Shown here piece by piece: positions 1-9,713 of a stretch of 64,000 nt of DNA. Below the pieces are notes generated by a model. That model did not search any database. It worked only from the letters and a program-made list of their open reading frames with translations, and was not told the DNA's origin. Every line of letters begins with the position of its first letter. Position 1 is the first letter of the stretch. The DNA is from Phymatolithon calcareum. Its lineage: Eukaryota > Rhodophyta > Florideophyceae > Hapalidiales. The position numbers and the translations under genes were made by a program. The stretch spans positions 2,294,001-2,358,000 of the forward strand of contig OZ345358.1 in the NCBI GenBank assembly GCA_977006965.1. The letters run 5' to 3'.

Positions 1-1484
1 TTAGCATCTCTTCGCCCACGAATTGACTTCAATGCTGTGCGTGTGCGCTGGATGAAGGCGGATAGTCTGCATGCGGTTATTCGCCGCAATGTCGTCGTGA
101 GGCAAGTTAATTAGGACTTGGGCGAGTGATTTCCGTGCGGAATTTCTGCGCTTGTTTAAAGAGAGTTTGCCAGAAGCAGGACAATTCCTGGAGCCAAGGA
201 CTGGTACATGTACTCCAATGTAAACCAATGCGACGTAAACTGCTGGGAGGTCATTTTACAGTGTGTTCACGCAATCACATGCAGAACATCATGATGTGCT
301 CTTTGCTGTCTGAGACAATGTAAGCATGGGTTGCTGGGTCAACTCGCGATGACAGGAGATTTCATGGGTCGTCTGGATCCGCGGTAAATTTACTGTTCTT
401 GGCAAAAAGCTCTTTTTTCATTATTAATCATATACAGTATGTGCAACACGTGTGTGATGCCGCATTTTTGCTACCTGCCTCGGCGCTTCTACCTCTGGAC
501 TAATGACGAGCACATTGCTCGTATCGAACTGCATGCCACGATCTCCGACAAACGTGCACGTTTGAATTGTAGAAAGAAGACTTCTTCAGCATTCCGCTGC
601 TGATCATGCGTCACCAATAGCACTTAAGGAAAACACCACAAATTTATGTGCTTTTCCAAGTCAGCAAATGCAACTTAATTCATCATGTCGGAGCTGTATC
701 CGCTTTCCTTGTCTGTTTCTGGAAGCAGGAGGTCAAGTAACTCTGGAGCGCATTGACATTCAAATGTTAGGCAATGCAGACAAATAGTCCGGTCTTTGCC
801 GTCAACACAATGAGAACAATCTCCTGTGGTTTGCAAATGCGACGCGAATCAAAGTGCCTCACTATCAGTGCTTTGACGGTAGATCTGTGAGTTGCACGGT
901 GATCTTCACTCTGGAACTTGGTCAATTTTTTCGGTCATCCGGTCACAAGTCGTAGCAGAGAGCAAGCAGAGCGTACGGTTCAGCATGACGCTTTCTGGAG
1001 ATGTGCTCGATGAGAACGACAAACGGTGTGACTCAAGGCAATCGGTACTCTCGGGAAAATTATTTGATCGGCGACTTCCAAAGCGCGGCAGATTCCCGTG
1101 CGATTAGATTTGTCAGATGTGCATCTCGTGGGTGCTGGAAGGCGAAGCACGTGGCGGGAATTCCAGCTGCAAAAGGCGTAACGGGGTTTTTCATGGAATA
1201 CGGAAGCCCTGTTATGAAGAACTCACAATAAATCGTTGCAATCAAGCTGGAGCTTATCGAAATACTGAAGAATGCAAAGTTGTGAGAATTAGTCAAGCTC
1301 ACTTGTCTTAATCTCTGACACTACTGTAGCGACATGATGAACTCTTCGTGCGTACAAGAAAGCGCCTTCATGAGTGAGATTATTGCGTTTGTATTGAATT
1401 TCGTTGAGGAAACATACTTTACGTCTTGCAGGAGCTTCGAAGCATTGCAAACAATTTTGACGAGTAATTTCGATCAGCATAGCC

Positions 1485-1547
1485 CCTACTCATGAACCCG
1501 TTTCTATTCAGCCATGATGGCTGAATAGAAACGGGTTCATGAGTAGG
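1485..1547. repeat. 63-base perfect palindrome (left arm copy)
   Basis: Mirror of 6003-6065 in the inverted arm, again fully self-complementary apart from the central base. Confidence 0.85.
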
Positions 1548-2057
1548 CATGATGCTGTCACCAACAGCCCCTGATTTGCTGTGCTTTCATTTTCAGATGC
1601 CTGTGGGTATTTGCACTTCTTGCGAGCTGTACTGCACAATAAGAGTGGTCGGGTGCGGGCGGTCGGTCACCGATATCATATTACTTTTATCAGCGGGGCC
1701 TAAATCAGGCGCATGTTGCGTTGGCACGACTACGGAAGAGCCTTCGCCTTGATTTGAGAAACCCTTTTTTGCACAGGCTTCGATGCCGCGGCCATAGTCC
1801 CGCATCCGCACGTTCTCTCGGAGTCGTCGACAGCATATTCTCATGAATTTGAGTGACATGGGTTGCATCGAAGGGAGGTTACCATACAGTATAGTTCAAC
1901 GAATCAGAATTCCACAAATCAGAATTGCTCATTGATCACAATTGCGAGATACTGTATATATACAGCACGGTTCATGGAGCACAGATTGTTTCAAAGAAAT
2001 TTTAAAAAATACTCCATAATTCACAAATCGACATGCTACCCAGGGATACTGTACTGT

Positions 2058-2357
2058 TTGTTTGTTTGTTCGTTTGTTTATTGCAGGTTATTCGAATTAC
2101 ACAAAGTGTACATTATTCAACATCTAGGGGTCCTCTAAATGTTCCTGATATGGATCCATTCCTGGTACTCGCGTATCTGCTTCGCGCTAGTACTGCTGCA
2201 CACCACTCCACGGCGACATCCGTGTGCCCTTTGCGGAACCTTAATTCAATTCTTGCTTGTGACAGGACTCGAACCGGCGACCTCAACATTCCTGCCTGTA
2301 TCATACCGAAATATGCGCACAGGTGCGCGGAGGCAGTTTTACCACTATACCACAGGT
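2058..2357 (-). mobile_element. tRNA-derived SINE (mirror copy in left arm)
   Basis: Inverted copy of the element at 5193-5492, with A box at 2342-2352, B box at 2265-2275 and flanking 15-base duplications at 2043-2057 and 2358-2372. It arrived by the inverted duplication and is not an independent insertion. Confidence 0.87.
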
Positions 2358-2861
2358 GGGATACTGTACTGTACATAGTTGTACAGTAGTGCCCTCGAGC
2401 AATGCATTGCAGCGATGCGAATGTGTAGAACAACAAAACGTCAGAGGTGTAACACACAGCACGTTGAGAAAGAATTATTTTGTAACCATTTTTTAAATTT
2501 TCGGTCAAGTCCACACTTTGCCACTAAACAGCAAAATACGAAATACATTAGACGGTCGTGCCAAAGGCATTCTAACCAACAACACGATTGCAATGCAGGC
2601 ATTGCCTGCTCAACGTTCGCCCCATCCAGCGCGCCTCTACATCCCCATCTCACCCGCCAACCTTCCGCCATCCGATTCGTTGTCTCTTCAGTCGTCAGAA
2701 AGCAGTCATTCTAAATATCGACCAAGCTGCTCCACCCTCGCCATACACGTGCCTGACTACGCACAATTCAAGTTTCATCCGTCTCAGATCGACAATAATT
2801 GAAGCCCCCTCTGCAATCCATTCCATTCCCCCTGTATCATCCCAGCAAACCATACCGACCT

Positions 2862-3579
2862 CTAATCCCTGCTGAGTGGCACCAAATTCGTATGCCGTCC
2901 CAACTTGCACCTGAAAGTGCCATCTCCATCCACCTCATGTGCCATAACCTCAGGAAACACCTCTTCCCTCTGCACACAAAACTTAGTCCCTTCATTAATA
3001 CCGCTCCGATCCGTCCCCTTAATGCCCCAAAACTGGCGATACCCTTCACACATCCTCTTCCTACACCTTCCACGACCAACACTGACCGTGCAATCCGAAT
3101 ATCTCACAACCTCGCACGGCACCGCCCCTGGAAGCACGTGCGCAATATCGGTGGCATACACAGTTGCATACACATGGTCTTTCGCAGCATCGCCCTGATG
3201 AATGGCGAACGAGCGCTGCACGATGTATCCCGGATCGTTCGGATAGAGGGAGATGTCATAGTCGTATGCAATGAGCGAAAACTTGCGCCCGCGAATCGCA
3301 CCGTGCTTTCGAGTGAACGACCCTATTTCCCGCTTGCCTAGACGCAACATGCCTTTCAAGGCCGTTGTGCAGCGCGAGTTTGCAGCGTTTGAATAGTGCA
3401 CCGGCTCGTGGAAAATGCCCCAGTCGGTCGAGGGGCGAAGGGATGGGCGGATGTTGTTGAAGGAGGCGGAGATCAAGACCGGTTGACCGCGACCGCCCTG
3501 GTGGAAGACGACGGATCCCCAGATGCCGTCCGCTTCGTGGATGACGGCCAGCGCGGTGCGGGCAGCGGAGGAGGGCGTC
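2862..3579 (-). pseudogene. Truncated superoxide dismutase-like gene (copy 1)
   Basis: The minus strand encodes residues 26-263 of the protein made by the plus-strand copies and ends at the same stop codon, with very few differences (for example Asn for Asp in the SLYP-DDP segment). The N-terminal 25 residues, meaning the signal peptide, are missing because the inverted-repeat homology stops there. An open frame continues upstream into the palindrome centre as far as 3764, but that sequence is the antisense of the neighbouring copy's leader and has no ATG or signal peptide in a useful position. I therefore treat this copy as a 5'-truncated pseudogene. A chimeric product translated from a start codon in the centre cannot be excluded. 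Confidence 0.8.
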
Positions 3580-3896
3580 TCATATGACTGACAAGAAACT
3601 TGAGGCGGCAATACGGCAATTGTCATAATCATTGATGCTGGCTCATTGCCGACAGCTGAAACCGCCGTCGCCACTTCGCACGCATTGCCTAAATATTCAT
3701 TGTCGGTCGTTGCACACCCTTGTTTCACTCGCGTTTCCACGGATTTGCTACAGGATACCTTCACATCTTGCAGAACGAACTACAAAAGCCGGCTATCATC
3801 TCCAAGGATATACTATCAAGGTCAACAATTTACGGTGAGCTACTTTCGCGTGAAAAAGATAACTACCACACACAAGTCCGACAAGAAGCATTCACA
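3580..3896 (+). promoter_or_regulatory. Presumed promoter and 5' leader of SOD-like gene (copy 2)
   Basis: This is the non-palindromic centre of the inverted repeat up to the ATG. It recurs in front of copy 3 at 9468-9713. The AT-rich CCTAAATATTC near 3689 is the only TATA-like sequence I see. Bases 3731-3802 are absent from copy 3; the missing piece is bounded by CACTC and CATCTC, as expected from a short-homology deletion. No experiment-independent evidence fixes the transcription start. Confidence 0.4.
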
Positions 3897-4688
3897 ATGG
3901 CTTCCTTCATCACGTTGCTCGCAATTTCCATCATCTTCACCGCCACCTCCGCCGTGCCGCTCCCGCATGTGACGCCCTCCTCCGCTGCCCGCACCGCGCT
4001 GGCCGTCATCCACGAAGCGGACGGCATCTGGGGATCCGTCGTCTTCCACCAGGGCGGTCGCGGTCAACCGGTCTTGATCTCCGCCTCCTTCAACAACATC
4101 CGCCCATCCCTTCGCCCCTCGACCGACTGGGGCATTTTCCACGAGCCGGTGCACTATTCAAACGCTGCAAACTCGCGCTGCACAACGGCCTTGAAAGGCA
4201 TGTTGCGTCTAGGCAAGCGGGAAATAGGGTCGTTCACTCGAAAGCACGGTGCGATTCGTGGGCGCAAGTTTTCGCTCATTGCATACGACTATGACATCTC
4301 CCTCTATCCGGACGATCCGGGATACATCGTGCAGCGCTCGTTCGCCATTCATCAGGGCGATGCTGCGAAAGACCATGTGTATGCAACTGTGTATGCCACC
4401 GATATTGCGCACGTGCTTCCAGGGGCGGTGCCGTGCGAGGTTGTGAGATATTCGGATTGCACGGTCAGTGTTGGTCGTGGAAGGTGTAGGAAGAGGATGT
4501 GTGAAGGGTATCGCCAGTTTTGGGGCATTAAGGGGACGGATCGGAGCGGTATTAATGAAGGGACTAAGTTTTGTGTGCAGAGGGAAGAGGTGTTTCCTGA
4601 GGTTATGGCACATGAGGTGGATGGAGATGGCACTTTCAGGTGCAAGTTGGGACGGCATACGAATTTGGTGCCACTCAGCAGGGATTAG
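3897..4688 (+). CDS. Secreted Cu/Zn superoxide dismutase-like domain protein (copy 2)
   Basis: The ATG at 3897 starts a 263-residue protein. Residues 1-19 form a classic signal peptide (hydrophobic core LLAISIIF, likely cut after TSA), which decides the start; the open frame upstream begins only with TTG. Residues about 34-165 resemble the extracellular Cu/Zn superoxide dismutase-like fold: a GIWGSVVFHQ opening strand, FHEPV at 81-85 in place of the usual HVHE, Cys95, a KHGAI segment at 117-121 and RSFAIH at 147-152. His82 and His152 match two copper ligands by position; the first His of HxH and the bridging His are not present, so catalysis is doubtful. Residues 166-263 add a tail with six cysteines (180, 188, 197, 202, 226, 249), likely disulphide-bonded. 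Fold assignment is by eye and moderate. Whether the stop at 4688 is the end of the gene or sits within a spliced transcript is open. Confidence 0.7.
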   Translation: MASFITLLAISIIFTATSAVPLPHVTPSSAARTALAVIHEADGIWGSVVFHQGGRGQPVLISASFNNIRPSLRPSTDWGIFHEPVHYSNAANSRCTTALKGMLRLGKREIGSFTRKHGAIRGRKFSLIAYDYDISLYPDDPGYIVQRSFAIHQGDAAKDHVYATVYATDIAHVLPGAVPCEVVRYSDCTVSVGRGRCRKRMCEGYRQFWGIKGTDRSGINEGTKFCVQREEVFPEVMAHEVDGDGTFRCKLGRHTNLVPLSRD

Positions 4689-5192
4689 AGGTCGGTATGG
4701 TTTGCTGGGATGATACAGGGGGAATGGAATGGATTGCAGAGGGGGCTTCAATTATTGTCGATCTGAGACGGATGAAACTTGAATTGTGCGTAGTCAGGCA
4801 CGTGTATGGCGAGGGTGGAGCAGCTTGGTCGATATTTAGAATGACTGCTTTCTGACGACTGAAGAGACAACGAATCGGATGGCGGAAGGTTGGCGGGTGA
4901 GATGGGGATGTAGAGGCGCGCTGGATGGGGCGAACGTTGAGCAGGCAATGCCTGCATTGCAATCGTGTTGTTGGTTAGAATGCCTTTGGCACGACCGTCT
5001 AATGTATTTCGTATTTTGCTGTTTAGTGGCAAAGTGTGGACTTGACCGAAAATTTAAAAAATGGTTACAAAATAATTCTTTCTCAACGTGCTGTGTGTTA
5101 CACCTCTGACGTTTTGTTGTTCTACACATTCGCATCGCTGCAATGCATTGCTCGAGGGCACTACTGTACAACTATGTACAGTACAGTATCCC

Positions 5193-5492
5193 ACCTGTGG
5201 TATAGTGGTAAAACTGCCTCCGCGCACCTGTGCGCATATTTCGGTATGATACAGGCAGGAATGTTGAGGTCGCCGGTTCGAGTCCTGTCACAAGCAAGAA
5301 TTGAATTAAGGTTCCGCAAAGGGCACACGGATGTCGCCGTGGAGTGGTGTGCAGCAGTACTAGCGCGAAGCAGATACGCGAGTACCAGGAATGGATCCAT
5401 ATCAGGAACATTTAGAGGACCCCTAGATGTTGAATAATGTACACTTTGTGTAATTCGAATAACCTGCAATAAACAAACGAACAAACAAACAA
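5193..5492 (+). mobile_element. tRNA-derived SINE with 15-base target duplication (copy 2)
   Basis: The 300-base insertion is flanked by two copies of ACAGTACAGTATCCC (5178-5192 and 5493-5507). Copy 3 of the unit has the target once, at 10996-11009, without the insertion. The 5' part carries a full RNA polymerase III A box (TGGTATAGTGG, 5198-5208) and B box (GGTTCGAGTCC, 5275-5285). The tRNA-like head has an anticodon-type stem CTGCC/GGCAG enclosing an unusually long loop with its own small hairpin. A tRNA-unrelated body follows, and the 3' end is a run of CAAA-like repeats, as in SINEs copied by a partner LINE. Confidence 0.88.
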
Positions 5493-6002
5493 ACAGTACA
5501 GTATCCCTGGGTAGCATGTCGATTTGTGAATTATGGAGTATTTTTTAAAATTTCTTTGAAACAATCTGTGCTCCATGAACCGTGCTGTATATATACAGTA
5601 TCTCGCAATTGTGATCAATGAGCAATTCTGATTTGTGGAATTCTGATTCGTTGAACTATACTGTATGGTAACCTCCCTTCGATGCAACCCATGTCACTCA
5701 AATTCATGAGAATATGCTGTCGACGACTCCGAGAGAACGTGCGGATGCGGGACTATGGCCGCGGCATCGAAGCCTGTGCAAAAAAGGGTTTCTCAAATCA
5801 AGGCGAAGGCTCTTCCGTAGTCGTGCCAACGCAACATGCGCCTGATTTAGGCCCCGCTGATAAAAGTAATATGATATCGGTGACCGACCGCCCGCACCCG
5901 ACCACTCTTATTGTGCAGTACAGCTCGCAAGAAGTGCAAATACCCACAGGCATCTGAAAATGAAAGCACAGCAAATCAGGGGCTGTTGGTGACAGCATCA
6001 TG

Positions 6003-6065
6003 CCTACTCATGAACCCGTTTCTATTCAGCCATCATGGCTGAATAGAAACGGGTTCATGAGTAGG
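6003..6065. repeat. 63-base perfect palindrome, remnant of a small TIR element
   Basis: Two 31-base perfect arms around one base, starting CCTACTCATGAACCC. The same 15-base ends bound a 180-base element at the same site in copy 3 (11505-11684). This is the collapsed, arm-only form. Confidence 0.85.
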
Positions 6066-7574
6066 GGCTATGCTGATCGAAATTACTCGTCAAAATTGTT
6101 TGCAATGCTTCGAAGCTCCTGCAAGACGTAAAGTATGTTTCCTCAACGAAATTCAATACAAACGCAATAATCTCACTCATGAAGGCGCTTTCTTGTACGC
6201 ACGAAGAGTTCATCATGTCGCCACAGTAGTGTCAGAGATTAAGACAAGGGAGCTTGACTGATTCTCACAACTCTGCATTCTTCAGTATTTCGATAAGCTC
6301 CAGCTTGATTGCAACGAGTTATTGTGAGTTCTTCATAACAGGGCTTCCGTATTCCATGAAAAACCCCGTTACGCCTTTCGCAGCTGGAATTCCCGCCACG
6401 TGCTTCGCCTTCCAGCACCCACGAGATGCACATCTGACAAATCTAATCGCACGGGAATCTGCCGCGCTTTGGAAGTCGCCGATCAAATAATTTTCCCGAG
6501 AGTACCGATTGCCTTGAGTCACACCGTTTGTCGTTCTCATCGAGCACATCTCCAGAAAGCGTCATGCTGAACCGTACGCTCTGCTTGCTCTCTGCTACGA
6601 CTTGTGACCGGATGACCGAAAAAATTGACCAAGTTCCAGAGTGAAGATCACCGTGCAACTTACAGATCTACCGTCAAAGCACTGATAGTGAGGCACTTTG
6701 ATTCGCGTCGCATTTGCAAACCACAGGAGATTTTTCTCATTGTGTTGACGGCAAAGACCGGACTATTTGTCTGCATTGCCTAACATTTGAATGTCACTGC
6801 GCTCCAGAGTTACTTTACCTCCTGCTTCCAGAAACAGACAAGGAAAGCGGATACAGCTCCGACATGATGAATTAAGTTGCATTTGCTGGCTTGGAAAAGC
6901 ACATAAATTTGTGGTGTTTTCCTTAAGTGCTATTAGTGACGCATGATCAGCAGCGGAATGCTGAAGAAGTCTTCTTTCTACAATTCAAACGTCCACGTTT
7001 GTCGGAGATCGTGGCATGCAGTTCGATGCGAGCAATGTGCTCGTCATTAGTCCAGAGGTAGAAGCGCCGAGGCAGGTAGCAAAAATGCGGCATCACACAC
7101 GTGTTGCACATACTGAATATGATTAATAATGAAAAAAGAGCTTTTTGCCAAGAACAGTAAATTTACCGCGGATCCAGACGACCCATGAAATCTCCTGTCA
7201 TCGCGAGTTGACCCAGCAACCCATACTTACATCGTCTCAGACAGCAAAGAGCACATCATGATGTTCTGCATGTGATTGCGTGAACACACTGTAAAATGAC
7301 CTCCCAGCAGTTTACGTCGCATTGGTTTACATTGGAGTACATGTACCATTCCTTGGCTCCAGGAATTGTCCTGCTTCTGGCAAACTTTCTTTAAACAAGC
7401 GCAGAAATTCCGCACGGAAATCACTCGCCCAAGTCCTAGCTAACTTGCCTCACGACGACATTGCGGCGAATAACCGCATGCAGACTATCCGCCTTCATCC
7501 AGCGCACACGCACAGCATTGAAGTCAATTCGTGGGCGAAGAGATGCTAATTCCGAGCCCATCAGCAAGATTCAG

Positions 7575-7708
7575 GCTTGTCTACCAAAGTGCTTATTATC
7601 GTGTTTGGAGTGTTCGGATTATTTCTCCTGGTGATCATTGGTTTCCTGTTTTACTACGTCATCCAATTGAGACCCAGATCGAATTCCGCTGAATCCGACA
7701 CTAGCTGA
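7575..7708 (+). CDS. Possible terminal exon: membrane anchor (copy 2)
   Basis: After a candidate acceptor (ATTCAG) the frame encodes a lysine, a continuous hydrophobic span of about 22 residues (core FGVFGLFLLVIIGFLFYYV), a basic residue and a short polar tail ending in a stop at 7706-7708. This is the layout of a single-pass anchor of a type I membrane protein. Only the last exon is seen; the upstream exons are not resolved. Copy 2 lacks 14 bases just upstream relative to copy 3, which would shift the frame if exonic but is harmless if the acceptor reading is right. Confidence 0.35.
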
Positions 7709-8988
7709 TGCTATTTGCAAACAAACTTCTGGCCACATGTGCAGTGCAATGCTCCGAATCAATGCTGTGCTCGTCTCCGTCACGCTCAAACTAACACCAT
7801 GAAATTGAGTTCTGTACCTTGAGCCTCTAGTTGTAGCGGATGCCCTTTGGCATACAGGCCCATATGTAATAACAATGCACATAACTAACTTGAGAAATCC
7901 TTTTTGAAACCGGTTCCAAGTAAACTTCATTGAGAATCATTCACAACTCCTCTGTCTAGCCTCTACGTTGGCAAAACTGAATTCTTTTGCGTAGTGGAAA
8001 CATCTGTTGCACCAAGTGAACGCTTTGGCCAAGGGCAGGTAGTGCGCGAAAGATGACGAATTCATACTCAAAGTTTCCTTCTCATGACGTCCTCGTGACA
8101 AGACTCGTGCCGCTCGATGCGTCAAGCATATCACGCGGTGGAATACATTAAGAGACACCCACATAAAACGTCCTGTGATGTGATGCGATGCAAGTCTTGT
8201 CTGAATGACAAGAGTGCCAAATCTACTTTTTGCACAATCTGATTCTCTTCTTCCGTCTCAAGAAAGCGCAGTACAGGCTCCTGTGCATCCACTGGCTATT
8301 CTATCGCTTCCAATACCCCCATCAAGAGAGGAAGAGATAAGAAGATCGCACACTCGATCACAAGCTAAAAAGGTTTGTCAATAAACATGTCTAAACAATC
8401 CCTCTCAGAACGAGAAGAAACCAGGTTGCAAAGCGCGGTCGACGCAATCCAGGAGATCTGTCCCAAGGACACGTAGTAGAAACGTAGGCAACGGGACTCA
8501 TCGCTATGATAAACCTCTCAGATGCTAAATAGACTACAAGAGCTTCAAGTAACTCACATCCATCCATCCGTCCACAATTGGAGTTAGAGTGCCGGAAAAC
8601 GAAAATAGGGCGTCAATAAAAATCAGAAGCATCGGCTTAGGAAATCATATGGAGAAGAACGTGTTTGTTTTCCTCGAACCGTCTTCAGACCGTGCGTCGG
8701 CGTGTGGAAAGCAAACTGAAACTACTTGAGCTTTTGCTAGAATAGTCCTCTGTGGACGTGGTTACGCGAACACAACACCCCTAGTTTGGTCAATTGAGTA
8801 TGCCTACCAACGAAACGGTCTTTTCTCGAACGAATCTCTGCGCATCCAAAACTACCCAGGTGAGCACCAAACGGTTCAACCTATTCCCCCCATAGTTCCA
8901 CCACTCCGACGGTCCGTCACTGTCCGACTACAAGGAATGCGATCACCGCAACAAGAAATGCCCTACATCATCCCAGTGTCGTCACGGA
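7709..8988. other. Unit 3' tail, no convincing gene
   Basis: Conserved in copy 3 (13342-14621) with few changes. The only neat ATG frame is a 29-codon one at 8387-8476. I see no domain, RNA gene or repeat structure. Confidence 0.4.
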
Positions 8989-9467
8989 CAGACAGTGTTC
9001 GCACAGCCGACCACCCGTTGCAGGGTATGCCCTAAATCCCTTCTCAGCTCACCAATTGACCACACCACCATCGAACAATCAATTCTCACAAAGAGGGCTA
9101 CACCCGATTTCCTCTGCAGTCGAAATCAGCTCTCGACCGTCGCACGTGCGTCGTCTCGACCCACTATCGGTACTGCCGTGAAAAGAAATTGTAACGTGCC
9201 TCCCGCATAGCAATTTCTGTCAGTTCGTCATGACGAATCTGCCGCGCATCGATTGGCGAAAATTTTAGTGGAAAATACACAACCACATGAACAGGACCGG
9301 GAATGAATGAATAAACGGGAAGAAGATAAGGGTCATATGAAAAAAATGTTAACCAAAAATTGCACCTCAAGTTCACCAAACCATTTCCAGCGCTACAACG
9401 GCCCTAATTTGCCATTCTTCGTCATTTTGATCGCCAATTCGCGGTTAGCACGCATTGCGCCGTGTAG
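8989..9467. other. Single-copy linker between unit copies 2 and 3
   Basis: Not found elsewhere in the window and without a convincing gene. It could be the right end of the full unit, missing from copy 3 because that copy is cut by the hAT-like element. Confidence 0.4.
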
Positions 9468-9713
9468 CTCATATGACTGACAAGAAACTTGAGGCGGCAA
9501 TACGGCAAGTGTCATAATCATTGATTCTGGCTCATTGCCGACAGCTGAAACCGCCGTCGCCACTTCGCACGCATTGCCTAAATATTCATTGTCGGTCGTT
9601 GTACACCATTGTTTCACTCCAAGGATATACTATCAAGGTCAACAATTTACGGTGAGCTACTTTCGCGTGAAAAAGATAACTACCACACACAAGTCCGACA
9701 AGAAGCATTCACA
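9468..9713 (+). promoter_or_regulatory. Presumed promoter and 5' leader of SOD-like gene (copy 3)
   Basis: Matches 3580-3896 apart from the 72-base deletion and a few substitutions. Homology to copy 2 starts at 9468, directly after single-copy sequence, so this is the left end of the duplicated unit. Confidence 0.4.

Larger units (their letters stand above)
1..3579 (-). repeat. Left arm of giant inverted repeat (unit copy 1)
   Basis: Every position x in this arm matches the complement of position 7550-x in the right arm, with scattered substitutions only. The arm is the same unit found on the plus strand at 3971-7549 and again in the third copy, read backwards. It begins at the first base of the window, so it probably continues to the left. 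At the inner end homology stops at 3579, inside the coding region of the superoxide dismutase-like gene, so promoter and signal peptide are absent from this arm. Confidence 0.95.
3971..7549 (+). repeat. Right arm of giant inverted repeat
   Basis: Reverse complement of 1-3579, nearly identical. The 391 bases between the arms (3580-3970) are not palindromic; they hold the leader and signal peptide of the plus-strand gene. The arm contains the coding region, the SINE at 5193-5492 and the short perfect palindrome at 6003-6065, all mirrored in the left arm, so these insertions predate the inverted duplication. Confidence 0.95.
4689..7574 (+). other. Unit interior between SOD-like CDS and TM exon; exons unresolved
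   Basis: Short open stretches that could be exons are seen at 5682-5957 (91 codons), 6070-6261 (63 codons, several cysteines) and 6254-6490, with equivalents in the other copies. The first has a nonsense change in copy 3. None has a recognisable domain, and I could not pick donor and acceptor sites with confidence. The SINE and the palindrome lie inside. Confidence 0.3.
3579..8988 (+). repeat. Unit copy 2, direct repeat
   Basis: Plus-strand copy of the unit that recurs at 9468-14621. Both begin at the motif CTCATATGACTGAC and run co-linearly to GTCACGGA. Differences seen by eye: 72 extra bases in the leader (3731-3802), the SINE plus its second target duplication, a 63-base palindrome instead of a 180-base element, and a 14-base deletion near 7571. 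After 8988 the sequence is single-copy in this window up to 9467. Confidence 0.93.

Noticed and set aside
2033-2389. 118-codon frame with repeated VCLFVCL hydrophobic residues.
   Set aside because: It is translation of the SINE tail repeat and body.
3720-3896. N-terminal extension of 59 residues on the SOD-like protein (open frame from 3720).
   Set aside because: It begins with TTG and would bury the signal peptide; copy 3 lacks 24 of these codons.
4209-4751. A 180-codon open frame antisense to the SOD-like gene, repeated in all three copies.
   Set aside because: It is the mirror of a conserved coding sequence, has no signal or domain and is explained by codon bias of the sense strand.
5190-5295. 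Functional tRNA gene.
   Set aside because: A and B boxes are perfect, but acceptor and T stems pair poorly, the anticodon loop is far too long, and target duplications show it is the head of a SINE.
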